This document shows, in pieces, positions 6,457 through 13,855 of a DNA stretch of 24,560 bases (the stretch's first letter is position 1; each line of letters opens with the position of its first letter). The stretch is from Actinomycetota bacterium (GTDB lineage Bacteria > Actinomycetota > Acidimicrobiia > Acidimicrobiales > BP-101): positions 1-24,560 of the forward strand of contig JAUTXA010000236.1 of the NCBI GenBank assembly GCA_030838265.1, written 5' to 3'. The notes beneath the pieces are model-generated. The model saw only the letters and a list, made by a program, of their open reading frames with translations, ran no database searches and was not told where the DNA came from. A program made the position numbers and the translations under genes.

Positions 6457-6513
6457 GTGCTAACTGGCGCGGAAATCGACGCGAAACGCGTCGTTTTCCG
6501 GCCCGGTTAGCAC
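6457..6513. repeat. Long imperfect palindrome between convergent genes
   Basis: GTGCTAAC (6457-6464) pairs with GTTAGCAC (6506-6513). Inside it CGGAAATCGACGCG (6470-6483) pairs with CGCGTCGTTTTCCG (6487-6500) with one mismatch around an AAA loop. It separates the convergent mrp and permease genes and may act as a bidirectional transcription barrier. The T9 run is on its 5' side on the plus strand, the wrong side for an intrinsic terminator of mrp. Confidence 0.75.
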
Positions 6514-6550
6514 CGGGGTGAGGCGTGAGGGGTGTGACTGGGGCCGGGGC

Positions 6551-6580
6551 CGGGGGCGGGGGCGGGGGCGGGGGCGGGGG
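6551..6580. repeat. Hexanucleotide tandem repeat (CGGGGG)5
   Basis: Five exact CGGGGG units end at 6580, directly against the stop codon of the permease gene (complement at 6581-6583), and are preceded by looser GGGGCC copies from about 6539. The plus strand has five runs of five G and could form G-quadruplexes; the permease mRNA would carry the C-rich strand in its 3' end. Confidence 0.85.
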
Positions 6581-9448
6581 TTAGTCGGCGATGCGGAGGG
6601 CGACGGCGGGACGGATGCGGGAGGCCTGCTGGGCCGGGGCGGCGGTGGCGAGCAGCGAGGCGACGAAGGTGCCGATGACGAGGATGGCCATCTGGCCGTA
6701 GGGGATGCTGAACGAGAGGCCGTCGCCGAAGGTGTTGTTGGACACGATCTGCCACGCCGTCAGGCTGGCCAGGATCACGCCGATGATGATGCCCTCGAGG
6801 GCCACGAACGCCGACTCGGCCACGAAGGCGCGGCGGACGGCCTTGGCCTCGAAGCCAAGCGAGCGCAGCACGCCGACCTGGCGGCGGCGCTCGCGCACGG
6901 CGCGCACCATCACCACGCCGAGGCCGGCGATGCCCACGATGAGGCCGAGCGACAGGTAGCCCTGCATCAGGCGGAAGAACGCCTGCTGGCCGCTGAGGTT
7001 CTCGTTGACGAAGGAGTGGAACGACTGGGCGTCGGCCCCGTTGGCCAGGAACTTGGCGTTGATGCGCGTGGCCAAGGCGTCGGCGTCGACCGAAGGTGCA
7101 GTAGCGACGAACAACCGGTTCGGGACGACTCGCGGTCCGTAGAGCTGGCGGAGGCCATCGAGCGACACCATGACGCTGTCGTTGCCGAACGAGGCCTTCG
7201 ACACGGCCGCCACCTTCAGCTGCCGGGTGGCACCACTGAGCGGGTCGCGCAGTGTCATCGAGTCGCCCGCCTTCACCGTCTTGGTCGGCGGGCCACCTCC
7301 CTGAATCAGGAAGCGCTCGCTCACGATGGCCAACGACGGATCAGCCGCCACCGCCCGGTAGACGGCGTCGGCCGATCGGTAGCCGGCGCCGAGGGTCTTG
7401 AGTCCCGGCCCACCTCGCTTTAGGAGATCGGGGGTGAAACCGGTGATGTACCAGCCCTCGTAGCCGTCGTTCTTGGTCAGCCCCTTCACCTTGAACTCGG
7501 CGCCGACGTCTGCGAGGGCGGCGACGGCGGTGACCCCGGTCTGCTCGGCGATCACGTCGGGCTTCACCGGGTTGGCTGCGTTGGACGAGACGAACAGGTC
7601 GAAGCCGCCGGAGACGTCCTTGGTGAACTGCGTGATCTGGCCGCCGAAGAGATGGCTGAACACGGTGATGAACGTCAGGGTGAAGACGACCAGCGAGTAC
7701 ATGCCCAGGATCATCCCGGTGCGGAAGCGGCGGGCCAGGGGGTACGCCAGGCCCAGCCGCAGTGACATGTTCTTCTCGCCGCCGCCGACAGTGCGGATGA
7801 CGGCACCGATCGACGTCTGGTTCTGCGACACGAGCGCCACGGAGCCGGCGACCAGGATGACGCCCTGGATCACGAAGTTCGGAAGGTCGGCGTTCTCGAA
7901 GACCTTGGGGAAGAGACTGAACACGGCGATGGCCCACGCCACGGCGCCGGCGCCGGCGGCCGACACGACGGCGCGGCGGTTGCCGACCCGACGCAGCAGC
8001 ATCACGAGACCGAGGAGGAGCAACGGAACGCCCTCCAGCGTCGGACCGGGTTGCTTGCCGGCGACTCCGGAGACAGCAGCAGTGGCGCCCAGCACCACGA
8101 AGACCGCACCCAGGACCAGCACCCAGATCTTGCGCTTCCCCCCTTCGGGCTCGGGCAGGTCGCGGATGGCCCGGATGACGTTGAGCCGCGAGATGTAGAC
8201 CGACGTCAACAGGACCGTCACCAGCGAGATCAAGAACCCCACCGAGAAGCCGAGCTCGATGCTACGGAAGGTGGTGGCGAACGAGAGGTCGAGGCCGCCG
8301 CCCGACCCGTTGCCCCGCGAGAAGATGCCGGCGGCCACCACCACGATCACGCGGCCGAGACCGATGCCGGCGATGGCGCCGAGGACGGACGACCCGATGG
8401 CGTAGGCCCATCCCTCGAGGCTGAAGGTGCCGATCAGGCTGGCTCTTCGCAGGCCGACGGCCCGCAGCATGCCGAGCTCGGGCTTCCGCTCCTCGGCCAG
8501 CATGACGAAGATGTTGACCAGGAGCAGGATCCCAGCGATCACGCTGAAGAACCCGATGGTGCCGAACAACTTGGTGAACTGGTCACCCACGTCATGGGCC
8601 GCGATCAGGAGGCTCCGCTTCACGGTCTGGACGTTGGCCGGGATGCCGGTCAGCGCCTTGCGCAGCAAGGCCCGCACGGCCGGCGACAGCTTCTCGCCCG
8701 CGATCACCCCGCCCCGGTTCGACACGGCGACGCCGCTCACAGGTGGCGCGGCGCTGACCGTCGCCCCCGCGCCGAGCGAGGCGATCGTGCCGGGAGCAAC
8801 GAAGACGTTGGGCGACTTGCTGCCGAAGCCGAGGAAGAAGCCGGCCACCCCCTTGCGGGGCACGTCGCCCACGACCTTGAGCTCGAGGCGCTTGCCGTAG
8901 GCGTACACCGCGACGGTGCCGCCGGGCTTCACACCCAGTTTGTGCTCGAGATCCTTCCCGATGACTGCCTCACCGGTCTTCGGGGTCGGCCCCGAGATGC
9001 CAGTCGCCCCTGGGTCACGACCGAACTGGCGAGCGGCCGCGAAGTCGACCTCGAGGACACCGGCGTGGGGCTCGGCCTTGGGGGACGGGCCCGTGCCGCT
9101 CACCGCCGCGTTGATGACTGTCATGGGAAGGACACCGTCGATGCGCGGGTCCTTGATGGCCCGCACCGCGGCCAGGGCCCGGGCCCCGGCGTCCGGGTCG
9201 CGCGTCAGCACCAGCTCGTCGATGGGCCCGAGCTGGGTATAGGCGCTGTGGCGCAACGAGGCATTCAACGTGTCACCGACGACGAAGGAGCCGGTGATGA
9301 TCGCCGTCCCCAGCAGCGAGCCCAGCAGCACCAGCATCGTCTCGCGAGGGCGGCGCGACGCGTTGCGCACGGCGAGGCGGCGCAGCACGGGCCGGCGCAC
9401 CACCATGAAGATGAAGGGCAGCGAGACGAACGCGACGACGTAGATCAC
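6581..9448 (-). CDS. ABC exporter permease with two FtsX domains (MacB/LolC-type)
   Basis: A 955-residue membrane protein. N-terminal helices lie at ~3-18 and ~40-60 around RNASRRPRETMLVLLGSLLG. A large external MacB-type domain follows (about 60-300). The first FtsX module (~305-435) has TIGFFSVIAGILLLVNIF and EERKPELGMLRAVGLRR. There are extra helices at ~440-550, then a second N-terminal unit (RLGLAYPLARRFRTGM), a second external domain, and the final FtsX module with RERRRQVGVLRSLGFEAK and three helices. Two permease halves are therefore fused in one chain, as in long LolC/E-like exporters of actinobacteria. The start is GTG at 9448, 9 nt after the ATPase stop. With the ATPase it probably moves a lipid, lipoprotein or peptide across or out of the membrane; the substrate cannot be read from the sequence. 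Confidence 0.9.
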   Translation of the reverse strand: MIYVVAFVSLPFIFMVVRRPVLRRLAVRNASRRPRETMLVLLGSLLGTAIITGSFVVGDTLNASLRHSAYTQLGPIDELVLTRDPDAGARALAAVRAIKDPRIDGVLPMTVINAAVSGTGPSPKAEPHAGVLEVDFAAARQFGRDPGATGISGPTPKTGEAVIGKDLEHKLGVKPGGTVAVYAYGKRLELKVVGDVPRKGVAGFFLGFGSKSPNVFVAPGTIASLGAGATVSAAPPVSGVAVSNRGGVIAGEKLSPAVRALLRKALTGIPANVQTVKRSLLIAAHDVGDQFTKLFGTIGFFSVIAGILLLVNIFVMLAEERKPELGMLRAVGLRRASLIGTFSLEGWAYAIGSSVLGAIAGIGLGRVIVVVAAGIFSRGNGSGGGLDLSFATTFRSIELGFSVGFLISLVTVLLTSVYISRLNVIRAIRDLPEPEGGKRKIWVLVLGAVFVVLGATAAVSGVAGKQPGPTLEGVPLLLLGLVMLLRRVGNRRAVVSAAGAGAVAWAIAVFSLFPKVFENADLPNFVIQGVILVAGSVALVSQNQTSIGAVIRTVGGGEKNMSLRLGLAYPLARRFRTGMILGMYSLVVFTLTFITVFSHLFGGQITQFTKDVSGGFDLFVSSNAANPVKPDVIAEQTGVTAVAALADVGAEFKVKGLTKNDGYEGWYITGFTPDLLKRGGPGLKTLGAGYRSADAVYRAVAADPSLAIVSERFLIQGGGPPTKTVKAGDSMTLRDPLSGATRQLKVAAVSKASFGNDSVMVSLDGLRQLYGPRVVPNRLFVATAPSVDADALATRINAKFLANGADAQSFHSFVNENLSGQQAFFRLMQGYLSLGLIVGIAGLGVVMVRAVRERRRQVGVLRSLGFEAKAVRRAFVAESAFVALEGIIIGVILASLTAWQIVSNNTFGDGLSFSIPYGQMAILVIGTFVASLLATAAPAQQASRIRPAVALRIAD

Positions 9449-9457
9449 GTGCGCGTC

Positions 9458-10228
9458 CTACTGGCGGTCGTCGGAGACGATCTGGCCGTCGCGCACCACG
9501 ATGCGGCGCTCGGCCGTGGCCCCGATGTCCTCGTCGTGCGTCACCAGCATCACGGTGAGCCCTTCGCCGTGCAGCTCGCGCAGCAGGCCCATCACCTGGG
9601 TCGCCGTCTCGGTGTCGAGGTTGCCAGTGGGCTCGTCGGCCCAGACGATCTGCGGCTTGCCGGCCAGGGCGCGAGCGATGGTCACGCGTTGCTGCTCGCC
9701 GCCCGAGAGCTCGGCGGGCCGGTGGTTGAGGCGATGGCCGAGTCCCACCCGATCGAGGGTCTGCTGGGCCGCGGCCCGGGCCTCTTTGGCCGGGCGGCCG
9801 GCGAGGAGAAGGGGCAGCTCGACGTTCTCGGTCGCCGTGAAGACGGGGATGAGGTTGAAGGCCTGGAACACGAAGCCCATGGCCTCGGCCCGGTGCCGGG
9901 TGCGCGCCGCGTCGCTCAGCTCGTTGATGGCCTTGCCGCCCACCATCACCGTGCCTCCGTCGATGTCGTCGAGGCCCGACAGGCAATTCAGCAGGGTCGT
10001 CTTGCCTGACCCCGACGGCCCCATGACGGCCACGAAATCGCCGGCGCCGACCGTCAGGTTGATGCCCCGCAGGGCCTCAACCTCGTCGGCCCCCGTGTGG
10101 TACGTCTTGCGGACGTCGATGGCCGAGAGGATCGGCGGTCGTTCGGGTCGCGACGCGCCAACCGAGTCGGTGGCGGCCGTCGCCCGCCTGCGTCGTTCCC
10201 TGCGCCCCACCCGTTCAGCCGATTGCAC
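9458..10228 (-). CDS. ABC transporter ATP-binding protein (MacB/LolD family)
   Basis: A 256-residue cytoplasmic ATPase. It has Walker A GPSGSGKTT (about 70-78), the Q-loop in FVFQAFNLIPVFTATENVELPLL, the signature LSGGEQQR, Walker B with the catalytic Glu in IVWADEPTGNLD, and the H-loop in VTHDED. FQAFNLIP and DEPTGNLD mark the LolD/MacB subfamily that drives FtsX-type permeases. The chosen start is GTG 10228, 6 nt after TACCGT on the minus strand (leaderless); GTG 10210 is an alternative. The first ~35 residues are a basic extension ahead of the ATPase core. Reading further upstream gives no valid start until well inside the kinase-like gene. It is followed 9 nt later by its permease. The promoter overlaps a palindrome (10232-10248), so repression by a dimeric regulator is plausible. 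Confidence 0.92.
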   Translation of the reverse strand: MQSAERVGRRERRRRATAATDSVGASRPERPPILSAIDVRKTYHTGADEVEALRGINLTVGAGDFVAVMGPSGSGKTTLLNCLSGLDDIDGGTVMVGGKAINELSDAARTRHRAEAMGFVFQAFNLIPVFTATENVELPLLLAGRPAKEARAAAQQTLDRVGLGHRLNHRPAELSGGEQQRVTIARALAGKPQIVWADEPTGNLDTETATQVMGLLRELHGEGLTVMLVTHDEDIGATAERRIVVRDGQIVSDDRQ

Positions 10229-10231
10229 GGC

Positions 10232-10295
10232 GTGACGGTAATCGTCACTGACACCCGCGTCAGATCGGTTTCCGCCTGGCGTGACCGACGTCACG
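10232..10295. promoter_or_regulatory. Cluster of three TGAC/GTCA dyads over the exporter promoter
   Basis: Three inverted repeats lie in 64 bp before the ABC exporter operon: GTGACG-N5-CGTCAC (10232-10248), CTGAC-N6-GTCAG (10248-10263) and CGTGAC-N4-GTCACG (10280-10295). The first covers the -10-like TACCGT (minus strand, 10240-10235), which lies 6 nt before the GTG at 10228. The shared TGAC...GTCA half-sites look like operators for one dimeric regulator; which one is unknown. Confidence 0.5.
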
Positions 10296-10301
10296 GCGCG
10301 G

Positions 10302-12041
10302 TTACGGCAGGGTGATGGTCGAGGTCTCGGCCGGCCGCCGCTTGGGAAGGGCCAGGCTGAGGCGGAAGCAACCTCCAACTCCCACCCGGTGCTCGTACCA
10401 GACCCGTCCGCCCATGGCCTCGGCCAGGCCGCGCACGAGCGAGAGTCCCAGACCTGTGCCGCGGGACCGGTCGCGGTTCGACCGGCTCAGGGTGCGAACC
10501 CGCGAGAAGAGGGTGGCCTCGAGGGCCGCAGGGACGCCGGGCCCGTGGTCGAGGACGCTGACCTCGACGGTCGTCTCGTCGACCGACTCGACATCGACGA
10601 TCACCGGCGCGGCCCCGTGATGCAGCCCGTTCTCGATGAGGTTGGCGAAGATCTGCTCGAGGCGGCGCGGGTCGACGAGCACCAGGGTCCCGGGGCGGAC
10701 CCGCACATCGACACCGGTTGGGTCGTCGACCGACCCCAGGGCGTCATCGATGACCTGGGCCAGGTCGACGGGACGAAGGCTGAGCAACAGCGAGTGGGCC
10801 TCGAGCCGGCTCAGGTCGTAGAGGTCGTCGGCCAGACGGGAGATGCGCTCGGCGTGGCGGCGGATCGAGCTGCCCATGCGCCGGATGCGGTCGCCCGGGA
10901 TGTCCTCGGCGTGGGTCTCGAGGGTGGCTCCGAGGCCGAGGATGGTGGTGAGCGGGTTGCGCAGGTCGAACGTGACCAAGGCGAGGAACTCGTTCTTGTC
11001 GGCTTCGAGGTCGTGGGCGGTGGTGATGTCGCGCACGATCCCCTGGTAGCCGACCACCTCGCCTTCCTCGTGGCGGGCCATGGTCGAGATGTCGAGCACC
11101 CGCCGCACCCCGTCGGGGCGGGCGATGGCGACCTCCTGCCGGTGGGACGCACCGCCGGGGACCCGGCTGAGCTCCTCGATCGAGACCGAGCGATCGAGGG
11201 GGACGAGGACGTCGTCGAGGATGGCGCCGTCGAGGGCGTCGAGGGAACGGCCCAAGATCAGGGCCAGCGACGGGTTGGCGTACTGGACCAGACCGTCGAG
11301 GTCGACTTCGTACACCCCGTCCGACGCCCGCTCGACCACGTTCTCGTACCGGTTCCGCTCCTCTTCCTCCTTGCCGATGATGGCGGCCCAGTAACCCTGG
11401 GCGAGGGAGTCGGTGAGGCGGTCCATGGCGGGCAGGACACGGGTCAACAGGAGCGAGAGCGCAAGGCCCCAGTGCCGTCCCCTGTCCTCGGCCAGCTCGA
11501 CCGCGGTCTGCACCACGAGGTCGCGTGAGATCCGGAGCACGACGAGCAGCTGGGGAAGGGGCGAGCCGGCCCACGCGGCCGCCGCGCCGACGTCCTCGAG
11601 GTCGCCCACGAGGGCCTCGTCGACCTCGGCACCCTGGCCGGTGACGGCGAGGATGGCCTCGAAGCGGGCCTTGGCCTGCTCGATGAACTTGGCCTGCTCG
11701 CTGATCGACCACGTTGTCGACTCCGGAAAGACGGTGGCGAAGATGTCGAAGGCCCGTCGGGCCATCTCCTCGGACTTCCCGTCGAGGGCGTCGAGCAGAA
11801 CTTGGGGGTCGGCGCCCTCGCGCTCGAGGGCGTCGAGGAAGTTGCCGGAGCCGTTGTCCGCGTTGCGAGCCAGGAAGGCCTTGACGTCGACCAGGGGGAA
11901 GGTGGGGCTGGCCGGATCGCCCGATCCCTCGAGGTAGCCCGATGACGACAGCGACAGGACGGCATCGACGGGCAGCCCGAGGAGCCCGGCCGCCTCAGCG
12001 AGCGTGACCTTCGGTCGGTTGTCGGTCTCTCGGTCAGCCAT
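10302..12041 (-). CDS. PAS-containing histidine-kinase-like protein lacking the phospho-acceptor His
   Basis: A 579-residue soluble protein with no membrane helix. Residues ~12-57 resemble an excisionase/MerR-type helix-turn-helix (LAEAAGLLGLPVDAVLSLSSSGYLEG...VDVKAFLARN). Residues ~85-225 are helical, with AWAGSPLPQLLVVLRISRDL resembling the N-terminal sensory part of RsbRD/PucR-type proteins. Residues ~230-345 are a PAS domain. Residues ~348-420 are a dimerisation helix pair whose H-box reads ALVTFDLRNPLTTI: Phe358 (codon TTC) occupies the His site. Residues ~455-565 form the ATPase domain with N-box Asn471, G1 DHGPG (498-502) and G2 GTGLGL (528-533). ATP binding looks intact, but autophosphorylation on the usual His is impossible. 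ATG 12041 has AGGGG 5 nt upstream. The gene is 73 bp upstream of the ABC exporter. No response regulator is nearby. Confidence 0.85.
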   Translation of the reverse strand: MADRETDNRPKVTLAEAAGLLGLPVDAVLSLSSSGYLEGSGDPASPTFPLVDVKAFLARNADNGSGNFLDALEREGADPQVLLDALDGKSEEMARRAFDIFATVFPESTTWSISEQAKFIEQAKARFEAILAVTGQGAEVDEALVGDLEDVGAAAAWAGSPLPQLLVVLRISRDLVVQTAVELAEDRGRHWGLALSLLLTRVLPAMDRLTDSLAQGYWAAIIGKEEEERNRYENVVERASDGVYEVDLDGLVQYANPSLALILGRSLDALDGAILDDVLVPLDRSVSIEELSRVPGGASHRQEVAIARPDGVRRVLDISTMARHEEGEVVGYQGIVRDITTAHDLEADKNEFLALVTFDLRNPLTTILGLGATLETHAEDIPGDRIRRMGSSIRRHAERISRLADDLYDLSRLEAHSLLLSLRPVDLAQVIDDALGSVDDPTGVDVRVRPGTLVLVDPRRLEQIFANLIENGLHHGAAPVIVDVESVDETTVEVSVLDHGPGVPAALEATLFSRVRTLSRSNRDRSRGTGLGLSLVRGLAEAMGGRVWYEHRVGVGGCFRLSLALPKRRPAETSTITLP

Positions 12042-12066
12042 GTCGACCCCTACTTCTACAGAGGGC

Positions 12067-12078
12067 AGGTGCGCACCT
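12067..12078. promoter_or_regulatory. Perfect 12-bp palindrome upstream of the kinase-like gene
   Basis: AGGTGCGCACCT lies in the 60-bp gap between the metallo-hydrolase stop and the kinase-like start, 25 bp before the ATG at 12041. It could be an operator or part of a short stem. I see no convincing -10 hexamer beside it. Confidence 0.35.
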
Positions 12079-12101
12079 ACCCAGGGAACGCACGAACTGG
12101 C

Positions 12102-12959
12102 TCAGGCTGACGTTTCTCGGGGGAAATCGACCGCTGACCAGGTCGCATCGGCATCCTGGGGCTCGGTGGCCCGCGCCGTCCCCTCGTCGGCCAGCTTGCG
12201 CAGGTGGGCCCACACCGAGAACCGGGCGATGGGGTGCAGGGCCTCGGGGACGTCGGTGTAGACGGCCTCGACGATCTCGGGGATTGTGGCCGTGCCGGCG
12301 GCCGTCAGCGCTTCTCGAACCGCCCGCTCTCGGGCCAGGCGGTGGGTGATGTACTGCTCGATGACGGGCGCGGGCTCGTCGATGAAGGGGCCGTGGCCCG
12401 GAGCGATGGCGTCGAGATCGATGCCCCGAACCCGGTCGAGAGCGGCGAGGTAGGCCGCCATGTCGCCGTCGGGCGGGGCGATCACCACGGTCGAGCCGCT
12501 CATGATGTGATCGCCGCTGAACAGCAGGCGGTCGTCGTCGAGCCGGTAGCAGAGATGGTTCGAGGCGTGACCCGGGGTGTGGAGCGCCCGCAGGCGGAAG
12601 TCGCCGGCGGTGAGCTCCCAGTCGTCGCCGATCGTCTCGTCGGGCACGAAGCCGTCCCGCTCGTCGTAGCCCAGGACGGCGGCGCCGGTGCGCGCCTTGA
12701 GGCCGGCCGCCCCGGGGGCGTGATCGGGGTGGGTGTGGGTGACCAGGATCCAGCGGATGCGGCCTGCTCCGGCCTCGGCCACGGCATCGAGGTGAACCTC
12801 GAGGTCGTCGGGGCCGGGGTCGATCACGGCCACCTCGTTGCCTCCGATGAGGTAGGTGTTGGTACCCGGCCCGGTCATCACCGACGGGTTGCCGGCGAGG
12901 ACGCGGCGCACGCCGCTCGCCACCTCAGTCACCCGACCGACCACCATGTCGTCAGCCAT
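12102..12959 (-). CDS. Metallo-beta-lactamase-fold hydrolase (LACTB2-like)
   Basis: A 285-residue metallo-hydrolase. The signature THTHPDH (74-80) supplies His75, His77, Asp79 and His80; His131 (TPGHASNHL), Asp150 (FSGDH) and the later APGHGP His complete a two-zinc site. A C-terminal helical segment (~210-270; EQYITHRLARERAVREAL, IARFSVWAHLRKLADEG) is the winged-helix-like tail of LACTB2 proteins, some of which are endoribonucleases; the substrate here is open. ATG 12959 overlaps the end of the NUDIX gene by 8 nt, so translation is coupled; a GTG at 12971 is possible. A similar protein (Rv3677c) lies next to RidA in Mycobacterium tuberculosis (from memory), which supports a conserved housekeeping role. 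Confidence 0.88.
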   Translation of the reverse strand: MADDMVVGRVTEVASGVRRVLAGNPSVMTGPGTNTYLIGGNEVAVIDPGPDDLEVHLDAVAEAGAGRIRWILVTHTHPDHAPGAAGLKARTGAAVLGYDERDGFVPDETIGDDWELTAGDFRLRALHTPGHASNHLCYRLDDDRLLFSGDHIMSGSTVVIAPPDGDMAAYLAALDRVRGIDLDAIAPGHGPFIDEPAPVIEQYITHRLARERAVREALTAAGTATIPEIVEAVYTDVPEALHPIARFSVWAHLRKLADEGTARATEPQDADATWSAVDFPRETSA

Positions 12960-13821
12960 TGGTGGGGCCACCAGGACGGCCGGGCATCGGCAGCCCGTCG
13001 GGCAGGGGCGTGCTCACCGCCTCGTCGTAGCCGGGGTCGCCGGGCAGAAGGATGCGGACGCCATGCTCGCCCTTGGTGATGCGGGGCAGGATCGTCGGCA
13101 CCTCGTTGATGGCGGCCGCCGCGTCCAACAGGTCTCGGCTGGTGGCGAAGCCGCCGATGGCCTCGAGGTTTTTGATGGTCGGAAAGATGAGGTCGAGCTC
13201 GCCTTGCTGGTGGCGCTCGAGGGCGTCGTTGGGGTTCACCCAGAGGTTGGCGATGGTCTCGCGGTCATCGTGGAGCGGCACCTGCTCGGCCGGCGCGGCA
13301 GCCACGAAGAACCGGGTGTCGTAGCGACGGGGCGGCCCAACCGGTGTGATCCAGTGGCTGAAGTAGTGGATCTGATCGGCGGCGATGCGGAGGTTCTCGA
13401 GTCGGCACACGTCGAGCAGCCGGGTCTCGCCGGTGTCGACCGCCTTGCGGTGGTGACGGAAGCGCTCGGCTACCTCGGCGTCGGCGAAGGAGATGACCTG
13501 GCCCGAGGCGTCGAGGGCAACGAGCACGCCGGCCTCCTCGAAGGACTCACGGACGGCCGCCACCCAGTAGGCCAGCCCGCCGGAGGCGACCCCCAGCAAC
13601 GTGCTGGCCTGGTCGTCGCTACGCCCCTCGCACACCGCCTCGAGGTCGGCATGGCGGTCGGCCTCGTCGACGGCGCCACCGGGGAAGACGTAGGCGCCGC
13701 CCACGAAGTCAGAGTTGAGGTTGCGGCGGAGCATGAACACCTCGAGGCGCCCCGCAGCACCATCCCGCACGAGCATCACCGTGGCCGCGTCGCGCACCGG
13801 TGGCGAAGGGGGGGCGCTCAC
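12952..13821 (-). CDS. NUDIX hydrolase with split NUDIX box (NUDT7/8/19-like)
   Basis: A 289-residue NUDIX protein, which cleaves nucleoside-diphosphate-linked compounds. YVFPGGAVDEADRHAD provides the first half of the motif. About 35 residues later AVRESFEEAGVLVALD provides the REx2EExG helix with its metal-binding Glu. Such an insertion inside the NUDIX box, plus an N-terminal VFMLRRN...FVGGAYVFPGG, is characteristic of the NUDT19-like branch, where CoA or acyl-CoA is a known substrate. The protein is longer than a minimal NUDIX enzyme (~150 residues). Start GTG 13821 lies 6 nt after TAGTCT (leaderless). It heads the minus-strand run NUDIX, metallo-hydrolase, kinase-like protein, ABC exporter. 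Substrate assignment is by family only. Confidence 0.88.
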   Translation of the reverse strand: MSAPPSPPVRDAATVMLVRDGAAGRLEVFMLRRNLNSDFVGGAYVFPGGAVDEADRHADLEAVCEGRSDDQASTLLGVASGGLAYWVAAVRESFEEAGVLVALDASGQVISFADAEVAERFRHHRKAVDTGETRLLDVCRLENLRIAADQIHYFSHWITPVGPPRRYDTRFFVAAAPAEQVPLHDDRETIANLWVNPNDALERHQQGELDLIFPTIKNLEAIGGFATSRDLLDAAAAINEVPTILPRITKGEHGVRILLPGDPGYDEAVSTPLPDGLPMPGRPGGPTNG

Positions 13822-13855
13822 GTGGCGAGACTACTGCCGCACTACCCTTCCCCCG
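13822..13855. promoter_or_regulatory. Divergent leaderless promoters (NUDIX and trypsin-like genes)
   Basis: A 34-bp gap. TAGTCT on the minus strand (13833-13828) is 6 nt before the GTG at 13821. TACCCT on the plus strand (13843-13848) is 7 nt before the ATG at 13856. The -10 boxes are separated by only 9 bp. Confidence 0.55.

Noticed and set aside
8051..10009. 652-codon open frame antisense to the ABC exporter genes
   Set aside because: High GC keeps antisense frames open. The product is low-complexity Asp/Gly/His/Arg-rich and it lies opposite two clearly recognised genes.
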